64,000 nt of DNA from the NCBI GenBank assembly GCA_018894105.1, contig CM032133.1:10802501-10866500 (forward strand), read 5' to 3'. The notes beneath the pieces are model-generated. The model was not told where the DNA came from. It was given only the letters and a program-made list of their open reading frames with translations, and searched no databases. This document shows, in pieces, positions 1 through 11,981 of the stretch. How positions within the stretch are numbered: position 1 is the stretch's first letter; each line of letters starts with the position of its first letter. The DNA is from Jacaranda mimosifolia (taxonomy: Eukaryota; Streptophyta; Magnoliopsida; Lamiales; Bignoniaceae). Position numbers and translations under genes: made by a program.

Positions 1-198
1 CATTCCTGCTACACGATTTCTGGCAGATTTTGGATTGGTGAAAAGTTCACCACTGTTTCCCTGGATTTAGCGTTTCAAGGTAACACTTTGTCTAAATTTG
101 GATTTTAGGCATGATTTGATCCTAGTTAGCATGCAAGCACTAGTTTATTTAGCTTTTGAAGTTTTTATAATTGGATCCTAGTTCCTTACTTGTTTTCA
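1..198 (+). repeat. Cop1 5' LTR, 3' tail only
   Basis: This matches the end of the Cop1 3' LTR (about 6665-6861) nearly base for base, including the final TTTCA. The expected primer site right after it is mostly deleted: only a short TGG-like remnant precedes the leader, where Cop6 has AGTGGTATCAGAGCC. Confidence 0.88.
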
Positions 199-1985
199 AA
201 TGGATTTTTGGATTTTTGTGTTGATGATTGATTTATGTGATGGATTGATCATAATCCTCAAATTCTCTATTCATATGATGGATTGGAGTGTTTGGATGAT
301 GTCGTGTGTGGCTCCTTGATTGATAAATTGAAAGCATGCTATTACGTGTTTTAAGTGTTGATTCATATGATTAGTATGTTTTAATTCATAGCTATTAATG
401 TTGAATGTTGATTTAGCATTAATTGATGTTATATGTTGATATATCATTTTGATGAATGGCTAAAATAGTTTTGGTCATTTTTCGGATCTAATGTGATTCG
501 AGTTTTGTTGGATATTTTTGAAGAATACGATTCTTGCTTGAACATGATTTTTGAAGCTTGATTGAGCACTTAAATTTCCAGTTTTAAAATGTATTTTAGA
601 TCTAGAAATTGGTCCATAATGTGTGATCTAATGTTTAGAATGAGTTCTAGCATTTTTGGTGCACAAAAGTTGAGCAGAAAATGGCCTAACAGGCCTTTGA
701 CCCAAAACAAGGGCTATTGCCGGCTTTAGTGCGCACTTGCAGGGCAATGACCTAGACTCATTGTGCAGCCATGTGCTTGCCTCAGCCAGTAGCACCTAGT
801 CATAGGTTGGGCGAGTTTTTGTGCAATTTTAGGGCTCCTTTACTAGAAATGGTGTTAAATCATGCGTTATGGATGCACAAGTGTTGTGCAACTTCTCAAA
901 ATTATGTTTAACATTTTTCAAGCTCCTTAAATCTTGTTAAAGTTAATCTCCAAATGTTGCATAAGTGTTATGCATGACCAATTATTTGTTAATTTGATTA
1001 GCATTTAATTGTTGGAATTAATTATTAATTCTAGATTTGTTTATTTTTCATTTAATTGTTGAATGGATGATGAATAAATAGGGATGATCATGAGCCCTTA
1101 AAATTGATTTTATTTGTTTTAAGTTGTTGAAATGGGTCGATTTTATTTGTTTTAAGTTGTTGAAATGGGTTGTATTAAATTGAGGTTTGCATTCCTCTTT
1201 ATTTATGAGAATATAATCACTAGGAGTGAGGATTTCCTTCTCATGTAAAAGTTGTATGGAGCAAAGGACACCATGGAGGCATGGAGATTTTTGAAGACCC
1301 ATGAATGTATGGGATACACTAATGTAATAACTAGATTTAATCAACCCACTTAAAATCAACTAAGCAATGCACCTATGGCTCTAAGTGCACCACTTGCTTA
1401 GGCTCATGGTCATCCCACCCTAGGAGCATGCTAGGTGTATTTACTTATTTATACTCTCCATATCCTATTGATGTATGAGATGCATGGTCATAATATAGAA
1501 AACCTAAATAAGAAGATAAAAATGATGAGATCTTTGCAAGCAGAAACCCTTCACTTAGATGCACTTTGACTGAGGAATGCCCATATATTAGAACTCGGTT
1601 ACGAGGGATGATATAGTGCTTGTCTTGAGTCAAAGATTAATTGGTTCGACTTAGCACTTAGTACCATAGATAGTGCACGGTTACGTGGGTCTATGTGAAA
1701 AGTGAGGCAAAATAAATCAAGAGTTGCATGAGATGCAATTAGCAAAAGTTGATTACCCTTCGATTGCTTATGGGTGGCACTCGATTACGGGGGTCCACTT
1801 GCAAGTCCTTGGAATCTTGATTCTCACTAGGAAATATGATTTCCTAAATTCTTCTTGGAGGTGAAGAATTTGATAAAATAGTATGAGGGAAACATGCTTG
1901 AAAGACCATGAACATGTTTTTTAATATCAAATTCAATGACATGCTTATTCTCTTTTTCGCCTTTGAGGATTTGTGAAATCTCAAG
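199..1985 (+). other. Cop1 untranslated leader with predicted RNA hairpins
   Basis: This non-coding leader lies between LTR and gag and aligns with the leaders of Cop4, Cop6 and Cop8. It holds a perfect hairpin at 874-890 (TGCACAA-GTG-TTGTGCA), a second at 958-974 (TGCATAA-GTG-TTATGCA), and three of the four family stem-loops: SL2 1579-1619, SL3 1665-1695 and SL4 1774-1798. SL3 pairs CATAGA with TCTATG and CACG with CGTG. SL1 has been lost by deletion. A GC-richer hairpin with ATTGCC/GGCAAT arms lies near 718-755. Confidence 0.65.
1106..1171 (+). repeat. 33-bp tandem duplication in Cop1 leader
   Basis: Two adjacent near-identical 33-bp copies start at 1106 and 1139, each beginning GATTTTATTTG. 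The other leaders have a single copy, so this is a private duplication of Cop1. Confidence 0.85.
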
Positions 1986-2950
1986 AATGGCTTAATGTTC
2001 CATTCAACATTATTTTGGAAACATATAAACCAACTGGACCAAACTTCCACAATTGACTTAACCTTAAAAATCGTTCTAGATTCCTAGAAGAGGATATGTG
2101 TCCTACATGATATTGCTCCTAATCCCATGCGGATTAAAGTAGATCAAGAGATACGTGAAAAGTTCATGAATTGGGTTTAGGATCATCCTATCCTCTAGTA
2201 TGAGATGGTATCTACAAACTTTAAAAGTGTGAAAGACACATGAATAGTACATTGGCTAAAGTTTACAAGAGTTGTAAAGCAAACAAGGTACGAGAAGTTC
2301 ATATCATCAAAAGAGATTTTTCAAGCTAGGATGGATGCGAAGTCATGTGTCATCGATTATGGTCTAAAGATGATTAGGCTTGGAGAAGCTTTTTTTACTT
2401 AAACGTAGTGTTGGACAATGATCTCTATGAGGATTTAATCCTCACATCCTTGCTGAGTTTTATTGATCAAAGTGTTGATCTAGAAGGACACTATAGTGAC
2501 GAGGGCAAACCTTTGACACTTGTTTCCTCCTCCAAGTCTATAGGCCCTAGGAGTCATAGAATGCAAGGTAAAAAGAAGAAAAGTTCTTCCTCCAAGTGAA
2601 AACAAGTATTAAAGGCCTCCGGAGGAGTCAAGAAGATTATAGAAGAAATAGTCGATATTATTTGTTTCTACTTTGGAAGCTGTTTTGCAAGGCATACCTT
2701 GCAATCCTTTGGAAAGGTATGTACTTTATTGAAATGCATTCCAGAATCAATTCTTCCTCATGGATATATGATATCGCATGTGGTTCTTATCTTTTTAAGT
2801 TGTTAGAAAGAATAAGAAAGAAGAATAAAACTAAGTAATGTGGATATAATCCACCATCTTGGCTAAGGAGCAAGAGTTGTGACCAAAGCTGAAGGCGTAT
2901 AATAAGTTGGACTTAGAAAGCTCTATAATTGTATTGAACCTTTGCTATTA
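1986..2950 (+). pseudogene. Cop1 gag and protease, broken
   Basis: The region starts at the same ATGG context as gag in sister copies, but a stop follows two codons later. Fragments read like copia gag (a YGLKMIRLGEA-like piece near 2360). The protease start follows near 2756, with a WIYDIAC motif where the catalytic Asp box should be. There are multiple stops and frameshifts and no complete zinc knuckle. The protein would have formed the particle and cleaved the polyprotein. This copy cannot be functional. Confidence 0.75.
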
Positions 2951-3079
2951 TGTGCCATATATTGTTGAGAACATTATTTCAAATTCCCATTTTGGATAGT
3001 GAAGGATTTGATCTTTGTATATCAAATGGGAGATTGAAGGCATTTAAGAATGGATTTCTTTAATTGCTTATGGTATACT

Positions 3080-4140
3080 TAACAAAGGATTATACATATT
3101 GGATTCTCAACCATCACTAATGCACTTTCAACAAAGTAAGAAAATTTGATATCCAAGAAAATGCCATGTTATGACATGCAAGACTTGGATATATTTCTGA
3201 AAATATGATGGACAAGTTAAAAGCTCTGAAAGCGCTAAATGTTAGTGGCATTGAAAGGGAAAAATGACCAAGGCTCCCTTTGTAGGATAAATGGAGCGCC
3301 CCAAAAGTCACCTGGATTTGATTCATATGGACATTTGTGGACCACTAAGAGTTAGTGGACGAGGAGGTTATTCCTATTTCATCACCTTCACCGATTACTA
3401 TAGTCGGTTCGAACACATGTTTCTTATGAATAACAAGTTCGAAGCCTTTGAAAAGTTTAAAGAACATAGGAGTGAAATGGAAAAGCAATTAGGGCTAAGT
3501 ATTAAAGCTCTTTAATTAGATTGAGGAGGAGAATACTTGAGCACCGAATTCTTGAATTATTTAAAGGAGAATTGATTCTTTCTTAATGGACTCTACCCAG
3601 TAGACCCCAACACATAGAGTAGCCGAGAGTAGAAACCGTACCTTGTTGGAGATTATGCATTCGATGATGAGCTTTTTCGATATGCCTATATCCTTTTAGG
3701 AATATGCCTTACAGATGGCAGCAAAGTTACTAAGTGTAGTACCTTTAAAGTCAGAGCAAAATACCATATGAGATATGGCATGGCAAAGCACCCTCTTACC
3801 AATATCTCAAGGTTTGTGGATCTCCCGTTTACATGAGACGGACAGTAGGAGATAAGTTGGATAGTAGATCCACCTTGTGTAAATTTGTTGGATACTAAAG
3901 AGTCTACAGGTTACTACTTCTATGATCCCTCGAAAGAAATGGTGTTTTTTTCAAGAATGCCTACTTTTTGGAAAATGAATTTCTGTTATATAGAAATGGC
4001 ATTATCATTGAACTTGATGAAGTTCATGATGATCAACAAATCCCACAAGGCGTAGAAACAAATATATATCAAAGAGCCTTGCACACATTCTCTGAAAAGG
4101 TCGGACCAAATCAAGAAGCAACCCGAAAGGTTCAGATTCC
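3080..4140 (+). pseudogene. Cop1 GAG-pre-integrase and integrase, broken
   Basis: The zinc-binding pre-integrase part (LYILDSQPSL-like, then HARLGY-like) is followed by the integrase core, open at 3291-3515 with HMDICGP carrying the first catalytic Asp. Stops replace residues around the second Asp (the LQTDRGGE block reads with two stops at about 3515-3532). The region downstream to about 4140 matches the integrase C-terminal linker of Cop4. Integration function is lost. Confidence 0.8.
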
Positions 4141-4223
4141 TTCATGAGATGGGCTAATCAAATAGTGATTTGAAGACCTATGAGGTAGCTATTTTGGACA
4201 TAAATTTGGGATGCTGGCTTGAA

Positions 4224-4711
4224 TAGGGATGCAAACGAATTGAGCCAGCTCACGAGCCTGACTAGCTAGCTCGGAAAGCATTTGAACTTGAGCCAAATAA
4301 TTATTGTTCGTAAGCTCGCGAACCTATATTTTTTATTTAGAAAAATATTTATATATAAAAAAATATAATAAAATATATTAATTTCAAAAAAATTTATAAA
4401 ATAATTTAACCTTTTGAGCTCGAGCCTGAGCCAAATTCGAGCCTATAACTTGATTTTATAAAAAAGTATAATAAAATATATTAATTTTAAAATTTTTTAT
4501 AAAATAATTTAATTTTTCGAGCTCGAGCCTAAAACTTGATTATGAGTTCGAGCCTAATGAATCGATTAGAGCTTATCCTGAACAAGTGCTTGAGCCAAGC
4601 TCGAGCTTCAATTTCTTGAGCTCGTCAAGCTCAATACATTTGATTCGAGCTCGAGCTCGAGCCTGAAAAAATAGTCAAAGGTCAGCTTGGCTCGGCACGT
4701 TTGCATCCCTA
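4224..4711. mobile_element. hAT-like MITE inserted in Cop1 pol
   Basis: The element is 488 bp with 14-bp perfect terminal inverted repeats, TAGGGATGCAAACG at the left and CGTTTGCATCCCTA at the right. It is flanked by an 8-bp target duplication, GGCTTGAA (4216-4223) and AGCTTGAA (4712-4719), with one mismatch. The TAGGG-type terminus and 8-bp duplication fit the hAT superfamily. The interior is rich in repeated GAGCTCGAGCC-like words and encodes no transposase, so it is non-autonomous. The interrupted pol codons resume after the right duplication. Confidence 0.9.
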
Positions 4712-5648
4712 AGCTTGAAGTCATGAGATCCAAAATGGACTCTACGTACTTAAACAAAGTATGGACTTTGGTAGATCCACCGAAGGGAATAGTTCCCATT
4801 GGTTGCAAGTGGATCTATAAGCTAAAGCATGGAGTAGATGGATAAGTGGTGACTTTTAGTATGGAGGAATCTAAGAAGGGATTCATTCCTATGGGACATG
4901 GCATTTGTCTTTCCAAGTCTATGGGCCCTAAGATTGAAAACAAGAGATAAAGGATATCCCACATATCTTATGCCTCCGCTATTAGTAGCGTAATGTATGC
5001 AGTTCAATGTACAAGATCGGATGTAGCACACTTACTAAGTATTACGAGTAGGTTCCAATCCAATCTCGATAAGAGTCACTGGATAGCCATTAAAGCAATC
5101 TTTAAGTACTTGAGAAGGACTAAGTATTTATTTTTTTGGTATACGGCAATGGAGAATTGAAACTATAGGGATTTTTCAATTCAAGTTTCCAATCCGATGT
5201 GGGTGACCTAAAATCCACCTCTGGATTTATATTTTACCTTAATGACGGCATGGTGAGTTGGAATAGTTCCAACATGACACTATGGCCGCAATAACCAATG
5301 AGGTGAAATAATTTGTGATTTTGGAAATAGCAAAAAAAAGGTGTTCGGATAAAAAACTCTATCCAAGAGTTGGATATAGTGCCTAGCGTGCATGAGCCCA
5401 CGCTTGTCTTTGGAAGACAACTTAGCACTTGAGCCAAGATCTCATCAGTGATCCAAACATAGTAAATGCATTATCATTTGATATATGATATTAATTAATA
5501 GAGATGGCAACTGAGTGGACAAAGTTACTTCAGAAGAGAATTTAGAAGAACCACTGCATAAACCTCTAACGCAAAATACCTTTGACAAATATCTTGAGAA
5601 GATGGGTATCAATGCCATGTGGCATTAGCTTTAAGGCAAGTGAGAGAT
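4712..5648 (+). pseudogene. Cop1 RT start joined to RNase H, RT core deleted
   Basis: The RT N-terminal block is readable at 4712-4860 (a CKWIYKLKHG-like piece). The frame then jumps straight to the RT C-terminus and RNase H connection (the GFIPMGHGI-like piece near 4880). The junction shares TTTAGTAT with both parents, pointing to a microhomology deletion of roughly 0.6-0.7 kb that removed the catalytic palm. RNase H remnants continue to about 5640. Confidence 0.78.
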
Positions 5649-6861
5649 TGCTGTAATAGTGCCAGGCAAGCCAATTAGATTGACCTTGTAAAAGCTATTT
5701 CCTTGTAAAACAATCTTGATTGAATGATATTCTTTACATGACCATCTTTATCTTATGCTCTTTATTACTTCACTTGCATTTGGATGAAGCCCCCAGATCA
5801 CTCATGACTATGGGACTTGGCTTGGTGACCATGGAATAAGTCTCACACGGTCATGATCGTAAATCTTCTAAGTCAAAGGATCTTACAAGACGGGGCATCT
5901 AAGATTCAGATAGACTTGGACTAACGATGCATAAATTTAAGAGTTGGATATTGCTCTGTTTCATGAGCAACTGTATGAGATATGAATGCAAGTTAGTGGG
6001 TTTTTGTTAAGAGTTAAGTGAAAGTTTAATTAATTAAATTAAAGGGTATAATTTAATTAATGGGAAGAACACATTTTAGAGGGAAAATTTAAATGAAATG
6101 TTCATTTGACTTAGCATTTTAATTAGCTTGAAATTAGATTTCAAATGTAATTAAGATGCACATGAAATTCAAATTAGATTTGAATTTACAACTTGGCTGT
6201 CCCCCCTTCTCTCATGAAAGGTGTTGGCATCACACCTTTTAGCATCTATATATAGATATAGAGAGGGAGGATCGGCCATTATGTCAAAAAGTGAAGAATT
6301 AGATTCTTTGCAATTCCCTCTAAAACCTCTTGCAAACATTACATTCATGTGTTGAAAGCTTTGCACGCTTATTTTTCTTCTTCTTCCCTACCTAAAACCA
6401 GCCTCTGCGATAGCCTATCTCTAGTCTTATTCCATCTTGTAGACTATAGATTTTGGAATGGATCATATCAATAGAGGCAAACAAGTTTGTTTGCTATGAT
6501 TTGGAGATCCACCTATACAAAGTCTGATTTGAAGAATTTTTCTAGGGAGATCCTGAAAGATTTTTGATCAAACTTTTTACTGTGTTTCCTCTAAGGTGTT
6601 GAGAGGTTGCATTATTTTTTTCATGAATTTTGGAGGAGTTTTAATTAGGTTAAAAATTGATTCATTCCTACAATATGGTTTCTGGCAAATTCTGGATTGG
6701 TGAATGGTCCACCAATTTTTTCTTGGATTTTAGCATTTCAAGGTAACACTCTATCTAAATCTGGATTTTTGGCATGATTTGATCCTAGTTAGCATGCAAG
6801 CACTAGTTTATTTAGCTTTTGAAGTTTTTATAATTAGATCTTAGTGCTTTACTTGCTTTCA
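5649..6861 (+). repeat. Cop1 3' LTR, internally deleted
   Basis: It begins TGCTGTAATAGTGCC, a variant of the family start TGTTGGAATAGTGCC, and ends TTTCA. At 1213 bp it is about 1 kb shorter than the 2.2-kb LTRs of Cop4 and Cop6; the missing stretch falls near 6008. A TATA-like stretch with TATATATAGATATAG lies around 6246-6262, at the position where the family promoter is expected. Confidence 0.88.
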
Positions 6862-7298
6862 GATTTGGCTCTCCTTAGATGTGTGGATTATAACATTAGA
6901 GGCTTCATATTTGGGGAGCTTGTGCTTTTGAAGATCCACTGCTATCCAAAAAATTTGGAGGCAGATTTGGAAGCCTTACGGTGATTGGATTATACTGAAA
7001 TTTTTATAGAAAGTGCTCAAGTATGTTGAGGTGCTCTCTGCAAATTTTCAGCCAATTTGGAGTTGATTTGGTCAATCAATTGTTGGTTTGATTCTACTGC
7101 GCATGAATTGGCACTTTGAAGTGTTCATTGGTGTCATCCACTTTCTACCTTTGGATTTTTACTATCAAGGTATTTTTTTTAGATCTAAATTCTTATTATA
7201 GCATGAATAGATCCTTAGATGAGGAGTAGATAAATTTTATTTAGCCTTTTTGTGGTTTTATAATTAGATTTTTAGGCTACTCTTTATTTAAATTTTTT
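6862..7298 (+). repeat. Cop2: diverged 3' portion of an older LTR
   Basis: This follows the LTR pattern from the TGTGGATTATA block through the final TTTATAATTAGAT block but is more diverged than the other copies. It has no primer site after it and is joined directly to Cop3 pol on the opposite strand. Cop1 probably inserted into it; the left half is outside the window. Confidence 0.6.
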
Positions 7299-8754
7299 AC
7301 CACTAATATAGCCTTAAAGGTCATTACCTCCCCATCTACGCTATAGAACCAATGGCTACTATACCCTTTGGTAGATCTACCAAATTCCATACTTTGTTGG
7401 AGTATATGGAGTCCATTGCAGATTTCATGGCCTCAAGCCAATAACCCGAATCTATATCTGCCATAACTTCCTCACAGGTCCTTGGATCACTATCATTTGC
7501 CTCACGTCATGAAGGAATTTGAACCTTTCAGGTTGCTTCTTAATTCGGTCAGACCTTCTTGGAAGTTGTGTGTTAGGTTCATTATGCTTTCCTATTTCTA
7601 TTGCTTATGGGATAGAATGATCGTCTTGAACTTCATCAAGTTCAATAACAATGTCATTTCTATCTAATAGGAACTCATTTCCAAAAATGTGGAGTTCCTA
7701 GAAACAAACACCTTTTATTCCAGGGGATCATAGAAATAATAACCCAAAGACTTTTTAGGTATCCCACAAACTTTTACAATGTTAATCTTGCATCCAACTT
7801 GTCTCCCACTAGTCTCTTGACATAAGCGAGAAACCCTCAAACTCTTAGAAAATAGTAAGAGGGTATTTTGTCATACCACATCTCATGTGGGGTCTTTAGC
7901 ACTGACTTTAAGAGTACTACATTTAGTAGCTTCATCGTTGTCTCAAGGGCATATCTCCGAAAAGAGATTGGAACATCGGTGAAGCTCATCATGAATCATG
8001 CTATGTCCAACAAAGTATGGTTTCTCCTTTCTGCCATTGCATTGTATTAGGGTGTGCCGGTTAGAGTCCATTGTAAGAGAATCCCATTCTCTTTAAGATA
8101 ATCTAAGAATTCAGTACTGAAGTATTCTCTCCTCGATTCGATTGAAGAGCCTCAATACTAAGTCTGTGTTGCGTTTCTACTTTATTCCTATACTCCTTAA
8201 ATCTTTCAAAAGCCTCAAACTTGTACTTCATAGGATACAAATGTTCAAACTGAGTATAATTATTGGCAAAGATAATGAATTAAAAATAGCCTATTATTGA
8301 ACTAACTCTTAGTAGCCCACATACGTCCATATGGATCAAATATAGAGGATTAGTAGAGCGCTATACTTTTCCAACAAAAGGAGCCTTGCTAATTTTTTCC
8401 TTTGAACAAGACCATAAGTAGGTGAGTTTTTTAATCTACTAACACTTAGTGATTTGAGGGCTACTAACTTGTTCATCTTATTCTTGAAAATATGTCCAAT
8501 TTTAGCATGGTAAAGATAGGCACTTTCTTGGTTATCTTTCTTTTGTTAGTTTGAGCATTAGTGATGGTAGAGAATCTAAAATGTATAATCCATTATACAT
8601 TGTACCAATGGCACAAAGGCATATAGTAACAAGAAAGTTTTAGAATATCTTAAGTCTAACTTAACTTACCCTTTGTCTTTGGCCACAACTCTTACTCCAT
8701 TGTCAAGGCAGAGAATCATATTCCCATCACTAAGATCTATTCTTTTTTCCATTC
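7299..8754 (-). pseudogene. Cop3 pol (RT start, integrase, protease end), left piece
   Basis: Read on the minus strand, the order is the end of protease (8660-8754, with MILCLDNGVRVVAK), the pre-integrase part (8400-8660), the integrase (about 7860-8400) and the first part of RT (7299-7480). All are broken. About 35 bp of the conserved RT start is missing near 7350. The right edge is cut exactly by Gyp1, and the protein continues at 48203 across a CATTC duplication. No LTR is left on this side. Confidence 0.82.
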
Positions 8755-9382
8755 CGTTGCACCTAGGAAATGAGAATGGACCCGACCATGCAATGTAGGA
8801 ATAGAGTTGGTCTAGACCCTTGACCTTAGGGTCAAGGTCAAGGAGTGCCGACTTCCACATCAAGTTAGTCAAGATCTTCGAAGATGGCTCAGAGGTCGGA
8901 GATCGGGCATTGACCTTTTCTTAAAGACTGACGTAATCCATGGTTCGCCGCATTAAATGCTATACCCTTGGAGCACCCTGCGCATTAAATACGGAGTCAC
9001 ACATGGCACCATCCTCTGTCACCTCTGAGTACTACTCATCAGAGGTCCGTCAGCCCGGTGGAATAAGTCAAAGGCCATTTTTCCCCTTGAGCTGAGGACA
9101 TAGCTCTCATTAAGGGAAAGAGTAAAGAAGAAGAAATTGAGCCATAACCAGGCAACTCTGAAGCTTCGAATCAGACCACAGACTTAGGTATGCAACTTAA
9201 AACCACTCACCTTGTATCTCCTATCTCTTTTCCTCTGATCAGCTTAATACTAAATTAAATTTTGGAGGCACTTCTAGCTAGCCTAAGATAAGTTGTGTTG
9301 CAAGGCAAACCCTTTTCGATAGGAACAGAATACCTGACTTAGATCTTTTGTTTCTACTACATTGCAGACATTTGCTTCATTA
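8755..9382 (+). repeat. Gyp1 5' LTR
   Basis: It starts CGTTGCACCTAGG (the 3' copy has TGTTGCACCTAAG) and ends CTTCATTA (the 3' copy ends CTTCATCA), so the canonical TG...CA ends have each mutated here. It aligns along its length with 29360-29661 and 47858-48202. Confidence 0.88.
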
Positions 9383-9403
9383 ATCGACGCCGTCTGTGGG
9401 AAC
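9383..9403 (+). other. Gyp1 primer-binding site
   Basis: CGACGCCGTCTGTGGGAAC directly follows the 5' LTR. The CGCCGTCTGTGGGAA core is the sequence that typically follows the 5' LTR of many plant Tat-type gypsy elements. The priming tRNA was not determined. Confidence 0.7.
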
Positions 9404-9423
9404 TTGACCTAGCAACACGAGAA

Positions 9424-11200
9424 TGGTTAATACTCAAAGTGCTCAGTCAAAAAGGAAACTAGGAAGTAGAACTCCGAACCCAGCCCAAAAGTAAATCCCT
9501 CCACAAGTTTCGCAGCTAGCTCGACCCCCAGACCTCCCCGAGTCAAGAACCTAATTGCAATAAGTGATCGCTATTTCCTTAGAACATCGAATCGTACTCA
9601 TCAGGCATCAAATTAAATAAGTCCTCCAGTCATGCAGAGAGCAACTGTTGATCCCATAGGCAAGCGAGATATATGATCTAGAGCCCCATCCTCTGAATCC
9701 ATACTCATCGGGCATCAAATCGAGTAAGTCCTCTAATCATGCAGAGAGCAGCTGCCAGTCCCAAAGGCAAGTGAGACACATGATCCAAAGCCCCAGCCTC
9801 CGAATTTGGCACCGCAAGAGTTGCCAACCCAGTTGCAACCCAAAGAAGTAGTTTTCCCTAAGCTTCGCCGCCAGTAAGTTGAGGGGGTGGCTGACTTAGT
9901 GGTTGACATCCGATCTTATAGGCCTTAAAATGACAAGATTGGTTGCCCTCGAGCGAGCCCTCCACTTCAAGAAAGGCTCGAGCCAAGGGGGGATAGGAGA
10001 TGAGGAGTTATCCTATCAAGTGCAACAACTTAACTACTGAATAAAGAACCTCTCTCGATGCCATCCAAACCACACTCAGCAGAGGTTTGAGGCTATGCAA
10101 CCCCATTGATGAAAAAGAAAATCCTCTTTTATCCAGGAAATCATAGACGAGGAGAGTGGCAATCAGCACGATAGTTCCCACTGGGCTGCCAAAGTACGAT
10201 GAATGACTTACCCCAACGAGCACGTTCTCTAGTTCGAGCTCATCATACAGCTACACGACACAATGAATACATTCATGCTAAGCTGTTGGTGATTGTGTTC
10301 CAAGGGGTGGCATTAGAGTGGTTCATGAAACTTGAACCTTACTCAATCGACTTGTAAAACCATATGTGCGACAAATTTCTGCATCAGTTTGCCAGCAAAC
10401 ATAAGAGCAAACTCCCACATACATATCTTTACTTAGTCAAACATAATGTAGGTGAAACTTTAAGATACTTCTTCACCAGATTCAATAATAAGGTTTTGAA
10501 GATCAACAACCTTATAATCGACTTTCTCATTAATAGCCTATTTCTAGGCTTACGCCATAAGAAATGCTCCAACACTTTGGCCTGAGAGAGACCTCATACC
10601 TTGGAAGCTCTACTCGACCTGGCCGATCGCTGCATGGTGCATGAGGACATGAATCATCTCAAATAAAGATAGGTAGGTTCAGATAAAAAATAGAAAGAGA
10701 AAAATAAATCAAATGAGGACATAACCAATCGCAATGAATGTCGAGCCCCATTTGGCGCATGACTTATTACACCCCCCTCAACACGTTGAGGAAAGAGGTC
10801 TTAGTAGCCATCCACCATGAGGATCTGCTCTAGAAGCCTACGAAGTTGCCTGAAAGACCTAGAATAAAAGAGTCCAAGGAATGTTCTCATTTCCACAAGT
10901 AGAAGAGGCATGACAGGGTGATTATTTCCAATTGCATGACAAGATTGAGTAGCTGATCCGCCGAAGGTATTTGAAAAAATATATGGCAAAATGCAGGAAC
11001 AAAGATGACGAACCTCCGAAAAAGGAGAGATCTAGAAGCCTACCTCGACAACCTAATCTCTATCCATAGCCAGCTGAAGCAGCCTTACCCTTTTGAAGAG
11101 TAATCGACACCATAGCTAGAGAACCAACAGGGGGAGACTCTAAATCCTCAAGAAAGAAAATTGAGTACAACCTTGATAATTTTTGTAGCATTAAGCAGGT
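9424..11200 (+). pseudogene. Gyp1 gag, broken
   Basis: The first ATG is at 9424. A Retrotrans_gag-like core is open at 10364-10585 (CDKFLHQFASKHK, then LRYFFTRFNNKVL), preceded by the ALEWFMKLEP motif. A zinc-knuckle-like stretch (CSHFHK ... LIRRRYL in shifted frames) lies near 10870-10985. Stops are frequent in the N-terminal part, which also carries a 107-bp tandem duplication. Gag would form the particle core; this copy cannot. Confidence 0.78.
9588..9806 (+). repeat. 107-bp tandem duplication in Gyp1 gag
   Basis: Two adjacent diverged copies (offset 107 bp, for example TACTCATC at 9595 and 9702) each contain CATGCAGAGAGCA and an AGCCCC block. The copies differ at many positions, so the duplication is old or was already present in the source element. 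Confidence 0.8.
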
Positions 11201-11218
11201 TCTTCATGTATCAACTGA

Positions 11219-11981
11219 TTTGGAGATGATCACCTTCGGAGAGAAAGACCTGAACTATGTCTCTATGCCTGACGTTCAAAACCCATAGTATCACTGCTGA
11301 ATTGCCAACTACACTGTAAAAAGGATACTTGTCGACTATAGAAGCTCGACTAGTGCCATTTTTTAATTGACTTTAAAAAAGATGGACATAGGAAAGCTCG
11401 TATTTTCCCCTGTGTATATGCCCCATGTCGAATTTGGAGGATCAGAAATAGTCCATGTTGGTTCAATCGACCTCATGACATTTCTCTCAACAATGCCGAA
11501 AAGATGCATAATGGTGATTAAGTACTTGACCGTGGACACTCCTTTTTCCTACAATGCTATTCTATGCCGACCCACTCTCAATGACTTTCAAGTCGTGGTA
11601 TCTACCTACCGCTTGAAAATAAAGCTCCCAACCCCTATCAAAACGGGAGAGATACTGCATAACGCCAGTGAAACTTGGAGATGCTATATTGTCTTAGTCA
11701 ACACCAAAACAACAAAGATACTGACAACAAAAGCAACTGCTAGTATCAACTTACATATCCCTAACCTTAAAAATGATTTAAGGAAGCATAAAGTGAAGGA
11801 CACTAGGGTTGAACCCGCAGAGGAGTTCAAGAAAATTGAGCTCGAACTTGGTAACTTAGATAAATACACAAAGATTAGGTGCCAGCAGAAACCAAACAAA
11901 AAATGCATGCTCATTGACTTTCTCCATAAAAACGTAGATGTCTTCCCCTGGTTGGTGTCCGATTTTAAGGGCATTGCCTAA
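11219..11981 (+). pseudogene. Gyp1 aspartic protease and start of RT domain
   Basis: The longest open stretch is 11367-11981 (204 codons), and similarity begins earlier. The active-site motif expected as VDTGSS reads VDYRSS at about 11331-11345, keeping the Asp but losing Thr and Gly. It is followed by YNAILCRPTLN and VVSTYRLKIKLPTP, hallmarks of plant gypsy protease. The end (DVFPWLVSDFKGI) matches the connection into RT. A stop at about 11364 separates the active site from the rest. Confidence 0.82.

Larger units (their letters stand above)
1..6861 (+). mobile_element. Cop1: Ty1/copia LTR retrotransposon, 5' end outside the window
   Basis: The element runs from the tail of its 5' LTR (1-198) through a leader, degenerate gag-pol and a 3' LTR (5649-6861). 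All reading frames are broken by stops and frameshifts. A 488-bp MITE lies inside pol, and most of the RT core is deleted at about 4860. The left flank is off-window, so the target duplication cannot be checked. Family assignment rests on shared LTR ends, the Pol motifs and the domain order seen in the sister copies. Confidence 0.9.

Noticed and set aside
4608..4808. Minus-strand frame across the MITE end
   Set aside because: It spans the MITE terminus and copia RT sequence, so it is a composite chance frame.
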